DNA of 64,000 bases, from NCBI RefSeq assembly GCF_004912145.1, contig NZ_STGT01000003.1:682001-746000 (forward strand), in the 5' to 3' direction. The stretch comes from Peteryoungia rhizophila (lineage in GTDB: Bacteria; Pseudomonadota; Alphaproteobacteria; Rhizobiales; Rhizobiaceae). The notes below the pieces were generated by a model. It did no database searches, was not told where the DNA came from, and saw only the letters and a program-made list of their open reading frames with translations. Shown piece by piece: positions 56,581-64,000 of the stretch. The number at the start of each line of letters is the position of its first letter. The stretch's first letter is position 1. A program made the translations under genes and the position numbers.

Positions 56581-57612
56581 TTAGAACGAACGAGTCAGGC
56601 GCAGGAAGCCGGTCCAGTCGTCGCCGTTGTCTTCTACGTCGTAGTACTGAACGCTGGCCGAAGCGGTGAGGCCCGAAGCAACAGCGTACTCAGCGAGCAG
56701 GTCAGCAGACCAAGCGTCGACGTTCGAGTCGATCAGGAAGTCGCCGTAGTAGTTGGCGCTTGCCGTCAGACGGAGCTTTTCAGTCGCCTGGAAGCCGTAA
56801 GACGCGCCAACAGTCCACTCAGCGGTGTTGTTTTCCCAAACGAGACCACCTGCAACTGCAGTAGCGTCCGGATCAGTGTATGCGCTGATGCCAGTGGTGT
56901 AGGCAGCAGCAACCGTGAGCGTGCCCGGGCCGAGGTCAGCAGCGATCGTACCGGCGACAGCGCCTTCTTCAGCGTTGAAGTCGTACACGCCATACAGGGT
57001 AGCAGTTACTGCACCGAAGGTGGCGGAAGCCATCGCTCCTGCGCCGAGACCGTCGTCTTCAGCAGCAACGTGGTCAAGAGCAAGACCAACCGTGAACGCG
57101 TCAGCAGCGTAAACGTAGCGGATCGAGTTGAACTTAGCGCCCGAGAAGAAGAAATCGCTTTCGCCCGGAAGACCAAAGTCGTCAACGAATGCCAGGAAGT
57201 TGCCAACCCGGAAGCCGCCAACGTCGATGTAAGCCTGTTCAACACCGACACTGCCAGCAGCGCTGTTGTTAACAGAGCCTTCCAGACGGATGTAAGAGCC
57301 GATCACGCCAACTTCGCTGTCGCTACGGGTCTCAAAGGCCAAACGCGCGCGAACGCCAGTGCTCCAATCCGGATCGCTGCTCGAGTCGAGCGTTACACCG
57401 TCGTCGAAAAGGACCTGTGTACGAACTTCGCCGCCGATCTTGAGGCAGGTTTCGGTGCCGGGGATGTAGAAGTAGCCGGTGCCGAAAGCGTCGCAAACGC
57501 GAACGTATTCCATGGGCTCGGGCTCAGCAGCGACGATTGCGTCAGCGGCCTGAGCGCCGGAAACTGCAACGAGAGCTGCAGCGGAGCCGAGAAGAAGGCT
57601 CTTGATGTTCAT
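56581..57612 (-). CDS. outer membrane porin, RopA/Omp2 type, copy 1
   Basis: The 343-residue porin has a signal peptide (MNIKSLLLGSAAALVAVSG and onward, cut before ADAIV), the conserved VRVCDAFGTGYFYIPGTETC, CLKIGGEVRTQ, and beta strands ending in a terminal Phe (FLRLTRSF), as outer-membrane barrels require. A trimeric general porin is expected. A second, divergent porin gene at 58552-59589 has a nearly identical first 69 residues. The ribosome site sits in a small hairpin in both. Confidence 0.95.
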   Translation of the reverse strand: MNIKSLLLGSAAALVAVSGAQAADAIVAAEPEPMEYVRVCDAFGTGYFYIPGTETCLKIGGEVRTQVLFDDGVTLDSSSDPDWSTGVRARLAFETRSDSEVGVIGSYIRLEGSVNNSAAGSVGVEQAYIDVGGFRVGNFLAFVDDFGLPGESDFFFSGAKFNSIRYVYAADAFTVGLALDHVAAEDDGLGAGAMASATFGAVTATLYGVYDFNAEEGAVAGTIAADLGPGTLTVAAAYTTGISAYTDPDATAVAGGLVWENNTAEWTVGASYGFQATEKLRLTASANYYGDFLIDSNVDAWSADLLAEYAVASGLTASASVQYYDVEDNGDDWTGFLRLTRSF

Positions 57613-57614
57613 TA

Positions 57615-57629
57615 TTGACCTCCAGTCAA
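57615..57629 (-). promoter_or_regulatory. hairpin enclosing the porin 1 Shine-Dalgarno
   Basis: On the minus strand TTGAC-TGGAG-GTCAA places GGAGG in the loop and arm of a 5-bp stem three bases before the ATG. The identical element precedes the second porin. Confidence 0.5.
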
Positions 57630-57853
57630 TTATAGAGGTCACGCCATGGCGCTAGATAGAAATATCGTTTATATTCAATGACTTATATGATATTCTCGCC
57701 TGCCGCGGCCGCTTGGAACCCGGGAAGTTGCCGGTCATGACCGCGAATTTTTGGCAGGGCATGGCACTCACCAGGCGCAAAGACGAGCTGGTGATACGAG
57801 GCGCGAACACGCTCCGAAGCGGCAATTTATGTCCTGTCAGGGAAAATCATTGA

Positions 57854-57944
57854 TGGCGGAGAGGATGGGATTCGAACCCACGATACGCTTTTGGCGTATA
57901 CTCCCTTAGCAGGGGAGCGCCTTCGACCACTCGGCCACCTCTCC
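57854..57944 (-). tRNA. tRNA-Ser (anticodon GCU)
   Basis: On the minus strand a 91-base tRNA with encoded CCA is present. The acceptor GGAGAGG pairs with CCTCTCC, the anticodon loop CTGCTAA holds GCT, the long variable arm (ATACGC / GCGTAT) is typical of serine tRNAs, and the T arm is GGGTTCGAATCCC. It reads AGC and AGU codons. It lies between the two divergent porin genes. Confidence 0.96.
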
Positions 57945-58551
57945 GGTGCCGCCTGATTATTTGCTTGAATCAGTGATTGCAAGGCCTTTTCTCGGCGCTG
58001 CACATTTTAAGCACGCTCCATCTTCCTTCCTCCATAGAACACCTTCTCGCTTGGCTGAATGCGAATCGCACGACTCGAGGGACATGATTCTGTCACTTGC
58101 TGGGCCTTCTCCGGCCGAATTTCAGTGTTATCGCTCGAAATTGGTTTCTGGGATGACGCATCCGCAGCGCGAGCTAACATGGTTCGAACTGCAACTTTTC
58201 GCGAAATCCTGTGCCAAAACGGGAAGCGAAGAGGGAGTCGTCAGGTGTCGCCAGGGAGAGAAACGGCGGTTTAAGCGTCGGTTTTGTTTGCCTTTTCTTA
58301 ACAAAACCTAAACGAAAGAAGGGGTTCGGTCACCACTTTGTGGCCTTTCAGCAACAGCCCCGGTGGAAGGGTGGCCGCTTTTTCGCCATTCCGCTCATTG
58401 GTGATTGCATGACCGGTCGGGTTTTGTATTTTCAACAACGGAAGCGAGGCGGTGGATCGTCCGTCTTCTGAAACCGACGGGGATGGGGCAGGGAATGCTG
58501 TCCTACAGCCAAATAACCCAGACCCATACGAAACTTGACTGGAGGTCAATA
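57945..58551. other. 607-base leader region of porin 2
   Basis: No convincing gene is seen. It contains a perfect 9-bp inverted repeat GGTTTTGTT (58280-58288) / AACAAAACC (58300-58308). A possible promoter is TTGCAT (58405-58410) plus TATTTT (58427-58432) with a 16-base gap, which would give an untranslated leader of about 110 bases. Small ORFs here lack ribosome sites. A regulatory RNA cannot be excluded. Confidence 0.4.
58535..58549 (+). promoter_or_regulatory. hairpin enclosing the porin 2 Shine-Dalgarno
   Basis: TTGAC-TGGAG-GTCAA, the same 15 bases as before porin 1, holds GGAGG within a 5-bp stem two bases before the ATG at 58552. Confidence 0.5.
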
Positions 58552-59589
58552 ATGAACATCAAGAGCCTTCTTCTCGGCTCCGCTGCAGCTCTCGCTGTAG
58601 TTTCTGGCGCCCAGGCCGCTGACGCAATCGTCGCTGCTGAGCCCGAGCCCATGGAATACGTTCGCGTTTGCGACGCTTTCGGCACCGGTTACTTCTACAT
58701 CCCCGGCACGGAAACCTGCCTCAAGATCGGTGGCGAAATCCGTGCGACCCTCGGCTTCGACGAATCTGACGACGAAGATTTCGACACTGCAGTTCGCGCT
58801 CGCCTCGCTTTCGAAGCTAAGAACGACTCTGAAATCGGCACGATCGGTTCGTACATCCGTATCCAGGCTGACAGCCAGGGTGCAGACAGCGACAATCAGA
58901 CGGTTGAGCTTGAGCAGGCCTACATCACTGTTGGTGGCTTCAAGGTCGGTCGCGCCCTGACTTGGGCTGATGACTGGGGTCTGGCTGGTGAGTCGGATGC
59001 CTTCTTCGGCAATGCTCGCTTCAACACCATTTCGTACACCTACACTTCCGACGCCTTCACCGTCGGTCTTGGCGTTGACGATCTTTCCGACATCGACATT
59101 CTCGATAACACTGATGCTGTTATTGGCTCGTACGACAATGAAGTCGGCATCGAAGGCGTAGTGTCCACTTCGTTCGGCGTCGCTACCGTGACTGTAAACG
59201 GTGTTTACGATTTCGGCTCTGAAGAAGGTGCGATTGCTGGCGTTATGACGGCTGACCTCGGCCCGGGCACGCTCGGGATTGCTGGTGCGTGGGCTTCTGG
59301 CTACTCCTACGGCTACGATTTCGAATCCGAGTGGACCATCGGTGCCGCCTACACCTTTAAGGCTACTGAAAAGCTCTCGATCACCCCGCAGGTCGTATAC
59401 TTCGGCAACGTTGCTGCTGCTGGCGCAACCGGTACAGACTTCACCTCGGTTGACGCTTGGGCTGCTGACCTGCTCGTCGAATACGCTCTTGCTGCTGGCC
59501 TGACCGCTTCTGCCGACGTTCGTTACGTCGACCTGGACGGTGGCGACAGCAACTGGGATGGCTTCGTTCGCCTGACCCGTTCGTTCTAA
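58552..59589 (+). CDS. outer membrane porin, RopA/Omp2 type, copy 2
   Basis: The 345-residue porin has the same signal peptide and N-terminal domain as porin 1 (through CLKIGGEI), but the rest diverges, especially the acidic loops (FDESDDEDFD, DDLSDIDILDNTD). It ends FVRLTRSF. Codon choice is very biased toward GCT, GTT and CTC, which suggests very high expression. It is divergent from porin 1 around the tRNA gene. The pair probably arose by inverted duplication or has been partly homogenised at the 5' end. Confidence 0.95.
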   Translation: MNIKSLLLGSAAALAVVSGAQAADAIVAAEPEPMEYVRVCDAFGTGYFYIPGTETCLKIGGEIRATLGFDESDDEDFDTAVRARLAFEAKNDSEIGTIGSYIRIQADSQGADSDNQTVELEQAYITVGGFKVGRALTWADDWGLAGESDAFFGNARFNTISYTYTSDAFTVGLGVDDLSDIDILDNTDAVIGSYDNEVGIEGVVSTSFGVATVTVNGVYDFGSEEGAIAGVMTADLGPGTLGIAGAWASGYSYGYDFESEWTIGAAYTFKATEKLSITPQVVYFGNVAAAGATGTDFTSVDAWAADLLVEYALAAGLTASADVRYVDLDGGDSNWDGFVRLTRSF

Positions 59590-59615
59590 TCCACACTGGA
59601 TTAACGAAAAATTTT

Positions 59616-59647
59616 GGGGTCCGGCTTCGCAAGAGCCGGACCCCTTT
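59616..59647 (+). terminator. terminator after porin 2
   Basis: GGGGTCCGGC (59616-59625) pairs with GCCGGACCCC (59635-59644) around TTCGCAAGA, followed by TTT. It is 26 bases after the porin stop and preceded by an A run. Confidence 0.88.
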
Positions 59648-59752
59648 CGGCTATTCAAGCGGCTGTACGTCGCACCAGAAATTCAGTGACTTAGCCCGGC
59701 GACAGGTTCGCCGAGACAGGAAGACGGAAAACCTTATCGACACCATTTGACA

Positions 59753-59843
59753 GGCTCGAAGCGAGCCGCTCCGGAAAGTTTGTGCTGTTTTGCACTATAC
59801 TTTTTATAAGATATAACGATATGAACGCTCGTGGGGACGAGCG
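59753..59843 (+). other. two hairpins and AT-rich promoter region before the recombinase
   Basis: GGCTCG-AAG-CGAGCC (59753-59767) and CGCTCGT-GGGG-ACGAGCG (59826-59843) frame an A+T-rich stretch containing TATACT and TATAAG, a likely promoter. The second hairpin would be in the transcript leader. The rest of 59648-59888 holds nothing else recognisable. Confidence 0.4.
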
Positions 59844-59888
59844 GTGAGCTCGTTCGCGTGCTCGCCAAAAGGGAAATTTGGGGGATAC

Positions 59889-60821
59889 ATGCAGGTGGAA
59901 ATGCCGGCCGGGAAGGGTTTTGACGTCTTTGTAGGCGTCCCCGATTATTCGGTTCATTATCAATACAGACAGGGTACGATCCTGCACGAGGTGCGCGAGA
60001 CGAATTTGCGCGAACTGTTCGGCAAATATGGCGACCTGTTGTGGATGAATGGCAGCCACAAATATAACGTAACGAATTTTATCGGAGAGCTTCACGATCT
60101 CCTAGATTTTCCGAGTTTTTCTGCCTTTTCGGACGAGATGCTCGACCAGTTGATTGGCAAGATGCGCAAACGCGGTAACAGCAATGCCACCATCAATCGA
60201 AAGATGGCGGCCTTAAGCAAACTGCTGCGAAAGGCGTACAAGATGGGAGACGTTCACAGTCTGCCCGAATTCAAACGACAAAAGGAAAAGGCGGGACGAA
60301 TCCGTTTTCTCGATCGGGACGAAGAGAATGCCCTCTTCTCCGAGATCCGGGCGCACTCCGAACTCTATTACCGCTTCTGCCTCTTCCTCGTGGATTCCGG
60401 TGCGCGCCTGAGCGAAGGTCTCAATCTCCGCTGGGGCGACATTCACAAGAACCGCGTCACATTCTGGGTGACGAAATCGGGGCGCTCGCGTTCTGTGCCG
60501 CTCACTCAACGGGCGGTCGACGCCATCGCGGCCTGCGATCGCCGCCATGCCGGCCCCTTTGCCGATATCGACCAGCAGCGGTTTCGCGTCGCCTGGCACA
60601 ATGCCAAGGACGCGATCGGCTTTGCAGACGACAAGGATGTGGTGCCGCATGTGCTGCGCCATACCTGCGCATCGCGCCTCGTCCAGGGTGGCATCGACAT
60701 CCGCCGCGTCCAGATGTGGCTCGGACACCAAACCCTGACCATGACGATGCGTTATGCACATCTGGCGTCGCATGACCTCGACATGTGCGTCCCGGTTCTG
60801 GAGAGAATGGGCACCAACTGA
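59889..60821 (+). CDS. tyrosine recombinase/integrase
   Basis: The 310-residue protein has a SAM-like core-binding half (about 75-140, MRKRGNSNATINRKMAALSK) and a catalytic half with the full set: Arg173 in DSGARLSEGLNLRWGDI, His254 and Arg257 in HVLRHTCASRL, His280 in MWLGHQTL and nucleophile Tyr289 in MTMRYAHL. It should therefore be active. It starts MQVEMPAGKG after GGGGG. No excisionase, phage or transposon gene adjoins it, and a terminator follows at once. The role could be an old element's remnant or a domesticated recombinase. Confidence 0.92.
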   Translation: MQVEMPAGKGFDVFVGVPDYSVHYQYRQGTILHEVRETNLRELFGKYGDLLWMNGSHKYNVTNFIGELHDLLDFPSFSAFSDEMLDQLIGKMRKRGNSNATINRKMAALSKLLRKAYKMGDVHSLPEFKRQKEKAGRIRFLDRDEENALFSEIRAHSELYYRFCLFLVDSGARLSEGLNLRWGDIHKNRVTFWVTKSGRSRSVPLTQRAVDAIAACDRRHAGPFADIDQQRFRVAWHNAKDAIGFADDKDVVPHVLRHTCASRLVQGGIDIRRVQMWLGHQTLTMTMRYAHLASHDLDMCVPVLERMGTN

Positions 60822-60845
60822 GCCGGCGCCCTCGCCAAACGAAAA

Positions 60846-60884
60846 CGAACAAGGCTGGCATTTCGCCGGCCTTGTTCGTTTTGT
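60846..60884. terminator. bidirectional terminator
   Basis: GAACAAGGCTGGC pairs with GCCGGCCTTGTTC (one G-T pair) around ATTTC. TTTTG follows on the plus strand and A-rich sequence precedes it, so it serves both the recombinase and the convergent reductase gene. Confidence 0.88.
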
Positions 60885-60917
60885 GTGCTCATTTTTGCCC
60901 GGATCTTTCGGGCCTGC

Positions 60918-62144
60918 TCAGGCAATCAGGCTCTTCAGGTCGAGCGCGGGATCTGCAATCTCACTCCGATCGACCGAACGGCCCGTATCCAGGAGCTTCT
61001 TTCCCGTCACATAGGCTTTCGCGTCATTAATCGCGTCCACGGCGATGAAGTCGCCGCCACGGAAATACCAGATCGACAGACTACCCTCGCGCGCACCGGG
61101 GCGCGTCAAGGTCTCATCGTAACCGAGATTGAAACCTGCGATCTGCAGCTTGACGTCGTATTGGTCCGACCAGAACCATGGCTTGGGACGATAAGGCTCC
61201 GAGCCACCGGCGAGCACGGCTGCAACCGCCTCAGCCTGATCGACGGCATTCTGGACGGATTCGAGCCGCACCTGCTGCCCCTTCCAGTCCTGAACGGCGC
61301 AATCACCCATGGCGAAGACAGCAGGATCATTCGTGCGACCGAACGCATCCACAACGATGCCGTTCTGCACTTCCAGCCCGGCGTCTGCCGCCAGGCGATC
61401 ATTCGGGGTCACGCCGATGCCGACGATGACCATGTCGGCATCGATCACGCGACCGTCCGAAAGCTCGGCCGCCTTGATCCGCCCTTCGTCGCCGATCAGC
61501 CGCGTCAGGCCCGTTTTCTCGAAGATCGAAACGCCCTCGGCCTCGTGGATCGCGCGGATCGCGTCGGCCGTTGCGCGGGCGGCCACGCGGGCGAGGATGC
61601 GGTCGGCCATCTCGATCAGCGTCACATCCAGGCCAAGCTTGCGCGCCACGGCGGCAGCTTCGAGACCGATGTAACCGCCACCGACGATCAGCAGCCGGTG
61701 GCCGGGCTTCATCTCCTCGGCCAGTCGATCGGCATCGGCCTTGTCGCGCACGGTGTAGACACCTTCCAGGTCTCCACCGATGGCAGGCGGCAGGCGGCGT
61801 GGTGTGGCGCCGGTGGCGAGTGCCAGCGTTTCGTAAGGGATATCGCTGCCATCAAAGAGCCGGACAGTGCGCGTCTCACGGTCGATCGCCTCGACCGGCG
61901 TGGACAGTCTAATCTCGACATCGTTTTCAGCATACCAGGCTTCGGGCCGAAACAGCAGGCGGTCGAAGCTCATCTCGCCGAGCAGATATTTCTTCGACAG
62001 CGGCGGGCGCTGATAGGGCAGAACCGGCTCGTTTCCGAGCATGGTGATCGGGCGGGGATCCTTCAGCATCCGCAGCTTCGCGGCCAGTGCAAATGCCGCC
62101 TGCCCTGCCCCGACTATGACCAATCGTCCCGCCACGTGATGCAC
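60918..62144 (-). CDS. NAD(P)H-dependent ferredoxin/rubredoxin reductase-type FAD protein
   Basis: The 408-residue flavoprotein has FAD-binding LVIVGAGQAAFALAAKLR, an NAD(P)-binding LLIVGGGYIGLEAAAVARK, and the second FAD motif VFAMGDCAV. The PYQRPPLSKKYL segment and a C-terminal reductase domain (PWFWSDQYDVKLQIAGF) mark the ferredoxin-reductase class of oxygenase systems (BphA4/ThcD-like). No ferredoxin or oxygenase gene is nearby, so its partner lies elsewhere. A start three codons later (VAGRL) is not excluded. Confidence 0.93.
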   Translation of the reverse strand: MHHVAGRLVIVGAGQAAFALAAKLRMLKDPRPITMLGNEPVLPYQRPPLSKKYLLGEMSFDRLLFRPEAWYAENDVEIRLSTPVEAIDRETRTVRLFDGSDIPYETLALATGATPRRLPPAIGGDLEGVYTVRDKADADRLAEEMKPGHRLLIVGGGYIGLEAAAVARKLGLDVTLIEMADRILARVAARATADAIRAIHEAEGVSIFEKTGLTRLIGDEGRIKAAELSDGRVIDADMVIVGIGVTPNDRLAADAGLEVQNGIVVDAFGRTNDPAVFAMGDCAVQDWKGQQVRLESVQNAVDQAEAVAAVLAGGSEPYRPKPWFWSDQYDVKLQIAGFNLGYDETLTRPGAREGSLSIWYFRGGDFIAVDAINDAKAYVTGKKLLDTGRSVDRSEIADPALDLKSLIA

Positions 62145-62424
62145 TCCCGAATATCTTGCTCATTGCAATCGCCGCCAATGGATCGACAGCAATGCTTTGC
62201 AGCAAGGCCTAGCCTTGTGGCAATTTTCGGTCAAGTTTTGATGCCTTGCGCGACCGGCATCGGAATCGACATCGCTTTCCGAAATGGGACATGTCGCGCA
62301 TGTGCGAAGCTGCTGTCAAAATAGAGGAAATTCGATATCGGCCGAATGCGAGCCATTGCATCCATCATCTGGTAACGACCATGCGCTAGGCTGTTCTCGT
62401 AACTTGACGCGGTAGGAGGGTGAC

Positions 62425-62778
62425 ATGCCCTTGCAGAGGATACCTGACGCAAAATCCGATATTCCTCGGGATCAGATCTTCGAGAAATTCAGGATCGATC
62501 GCCCCGGCAAGATCGTGTTTGTCGGACATCACCTCAGCATGGCGAAGTCACAGCGTTGCCTCATCCGCACGATGTCACTCTATGGGGCAGAACTCGACGT
62601 GTCGCCTCACGTGATCGTCCCACCCAATTTCTTCCTCGAAATCCTCGGCATTCACGACGATATCGGCTGCACGCTGATCCGGCGCGAAGCCGAGAAGCTG
62701 ACCGTCGGCTTCAACATGCTGCTCGATCCGGAGTTCCTCCACCACGTCGTCCGGCTGGCCTTCGAAACCAGCCACTAA
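62425..62778 (+). CDS. PilZ-like protein lacking the canonical RxxxR
   Basis: The 117-residue protein aligns by eye with the PilZ core: CLIRTMSLYGAELDVS in place of C-x-V-x-D-x-S-x-x-G-A, PPNFFLEILG, and LIRREAEKLTVGFNML. The N-terminal RxxxR c-di-GMP-binding motif and the Asp of DxSxxG are absent, so it may not bind the nucleotide. It is followed 195 bases later by a second PilZ gene. Its ribosome site TAGGAGG is strong. Confidence 0.72.
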   Translation: MPLQRIPDAKSDIPRDQIFEKFRIDRPGKIVFVGHHLSMAKSQRCLIRTMSLYGAELDVSPHVIVPPNFFLEILGIHDDIGCTLIRREAEKLTVGFNMLLDPEFLHHVVRLAFETSH

Positions 62779-62973
62779 CCCTCCAGACTTTGCTCACTCA
62801 GTCCAAAGGCATGCGTGCCCGGACGGCGCGTACAGCATTTGCGGCGTCCCTTTGCTTGCCGCGAACGCCTTGGCATCGAATATTCGATTTCGATAAAACT
62901 TGATCGAACTTGTTGATGCTAATGCAAATATTCACCTCCAAAGTGCAGGGCAGACGAGTTGGGAGAGCCGGTC

Positions 62974-63390
62974 ATGGCGATGGAAAATGCGACGCATCTG
63001 GCTGGAGTTCGATCGGAAATGTACGAGCGCAAATGGGAGCGCTTTTATATCCGCCGGCCAGCCAAGGTCATGTCGGTGCGGGCAGGCCTCACCGGGATCA
63101 CGATCCGCAGTTGCGAAGTGGTCGATATTTCCCAAGGGGGTGCTGCGATCGAACTGACGACCGCCATCGGCCTTTCCTCTCATTATTATCTGCAGATCGT
63201 CGGACTCGCCGATCGGATCGGATGCGCCGAGGCCTATCGCAACGGCAACCGCGTCGGAGTCAAGTTCATCGCCCCGATTTCTGAGCACATGCTGCACCGG
63301 ATCGTCCGCACAGACTTCATGCTCGGCGAAACTGTCAACGCGCCGGTCAAGCCCTTCCAGAACGGCAATGGGGCGCGGCTCGGCCGCTGA
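62974..63390 (+). CDS. PilZ-domain protein
   Basis: The 138-residue protein shows RRPAKVMSVRAG and CEVVDISQGGAAIEL, close to the RxxxR and (D/N)xSxxG signature, and RVGVKFIAPIS at the end of the barrel. It is probably a c-di-GMP effector. GGGAGAG lies six bases before the chosen Met. The TTG-started longer form covers that site. Two GGDEF enzymes in this window could supply c-di-GMP, though no physical link is shown. Confidence 0.8.
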   Translation: MAMENATHLAGVRSEMYERKWERFYIRRPAKVMSVRAGLTGITIRSCEVVDISQGGAAIELTTAIGLSSHYYLQIVGLADRIGCAEAYRNGNRVGVKFIAPISEHMLHRIVRTDFMLGETVNAPVKPFQNGNGARLGR

Positions 63391-63499
63391 GTGCGGGTCT
63401 ATCTGCGCAGGTCCGATCCAGGCGGATCCGGCCTTGCGCCTGTGGCGCGGTATCATAATGTGAGCAGATCGAACTCGATCCGCTGGAATCCGCTTGCCC

Positions 63500-64000
63500 A
63501 TGACCGCCTTTTCCCGCTTCACGCCCCTTTCCGCCTCTCTTCCCGCCACCGTTCCCTTCGTCGGTCCCGAAGCCATAGAAAGACAACGTGGCCTTGCGGT
63601 GCGCGCCCGTATCGGGGCCAATGAAAGCGGCTTCGGCCCGGCCCCGTCTGTGCTGACGGCGATCGCGGAGAAATCAGGCGAAATCTGGAAATACAACGAT
63701 CCGGAAAACCATGCGCTGAAGGTGGCGCTTGCCACCCATCTCGGTTTGAAACCCGAGAACTTCGTGATCGGCGAAGGCATCGACGACCTGCTGGGACTTA
63801 TCGTGCGGCTGGTCATCGAGCCCGGAATGCCGGTGGTGACGTCGCTTGGGGCCTATCCGACCTTCAATTTCCATGTGAACGGGTTCGGCGGGCAGCTGGT
63901 CACGGCCCCTTACCGCGACGACCGGGAAGACCTCGATGCGCTACTGTCGCTGGTGAAGCAGGAAGATGCGCCGCTCGTCTATTTCGCCAATCCCGACAAC
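63500..64000 (+). CDS. pyridoxal-phosphate aminotransferase, HisC-like, cut by window end
   Basis: The first 167 residues of a fold-type I aminotransferase are visible. RARIGANESGFGPAPSVL marks the substrate-binding N-terminus of the histidinol-phosphate aminotransferase group, WKYNDPENHALKVALATHLG follows, GEGIDDLLGLI is the phosphate-cofactor loop equivalent, and it closes at YFANPDN. The catalytic Lys lies beyond the window. The start MTAFSRFTPL is taken from the first Met after a 109-base spacer. Whether it acts in histidine synthesis or in another pathway cannot be told. Confidence 0.88.
   Translation, partial: MTAFSRFTPLSASLPATVPFVGPEAIERQRGLAVRARIGANESGFGPAPSVLTAIAEKSGEIWKYNDPENHALKVALATHLGLKPENFVIGEGIDDLLGLIVRLVIEPGMPVVTSLGAYPTFNFHVNGFGGQLVTAPYRDDREDLDALLSLVKQEDAPLVYFANPDN

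Noticed and set aside
57070..57618. Plus-strand ORF opposite porin 1 (and a similar one opposite porin 2)
   Set aside because: The same antisense frame is open in both porins because of their shared codon bias. There is no ribosome site.
57854..59889. Genomic island inserted at the tRNA-Ser 3' end, with the recombinase as its integrase
   Set aside because: The tRNA 3' end faces porin 1, away from the recombinase, and no second copy of the tRNA end was seen in the window.
60885..62324. A 479-codon plus-strand ORF opposite the FAD reductase
   Set aside because: The reductase on the other strand has all cofactor motifs. The antisense frame shows none.

Overview
The window looks like a chromosomal segment of a Rhizobiaceae alphaproteobacterium (Rhizobium/Agrobacterium relatives). 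The evidence is the high-GC coding style, RopA-type porins with the N-terminus MNIKSLLLG, the order rpoZ-rsh-(DUF2062)-acpS-lepB-rnc-era, neighbouring smpB/dapA/slt, a nadA-nadB-nadC operon with a NadQ-like regulator, paired psd-pssA genes, and rhizobial families such as TIGR02301, DUF3563 and DUF1127.

Layout. 1-5 kb: a truncated GGDEF gene, cysS, two tandem zinc-binding GFA genes and a proline iminopeptidase. 5-10.7 kb: citramalate synthase, a divergent MFS exporter/LysR pair, rarD and a LOG-family hydrolase. 10.8-18 kb: a LysM envelope protein, an Atm1-type ABC exporter, a PAS-GGDEF protein, and psd-pssA for phosphatidylethanolamine synthesis. 18-25 kb: an HMCES-type peptidase, NUDIX, TIGR02301, a YgfZ-HD-phosphatase-NadQ-like cluster with stop/start overlaps, and an MscS channel. 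25.7-29.4 kb: nadABC on the minus strand behind a perfect 9-bp inverted repeat. 29.6-35.4 kb: a very large DUF2339 membrane protein, HD and MOSC proteins and an MFS transporter. 35.4-38.7 kb: a small regulated-looking locus, recO, and a TetR/AbrB divergent pair. 38.7-45.5 kb: the minus-strand housekeeping run from rpoZ to era. 45.7-48.6 kb: a NYN protein, an ada gene broken into two frames, a DUF1127 protein and smpB.

48.6-52.3 kb is the accessory part. Between smpB and dapA lie a small secreted protein and a KAP-family P-loop NTPase in visibly more A+T-rich DNA. The secreted-protein gene is bracketed by two 139-bp imperfect direct repeats. One repeat contains the true 5' end of smpB and the other a decayed copy of it. 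This is the strongest candidate for an undescribed element. 52.3-64 kb returns to core genes: dapA, slt, a hydrolase, two divergent porins around tRNA-Ser(GCU), a lone tyrosine recombinase, an FAD reductase, two PilZ-type proteins and a HisC-like aminotransferase cut by the window end.

Protein names rest on motifs and family resemblance read by eye. No database search was possible.
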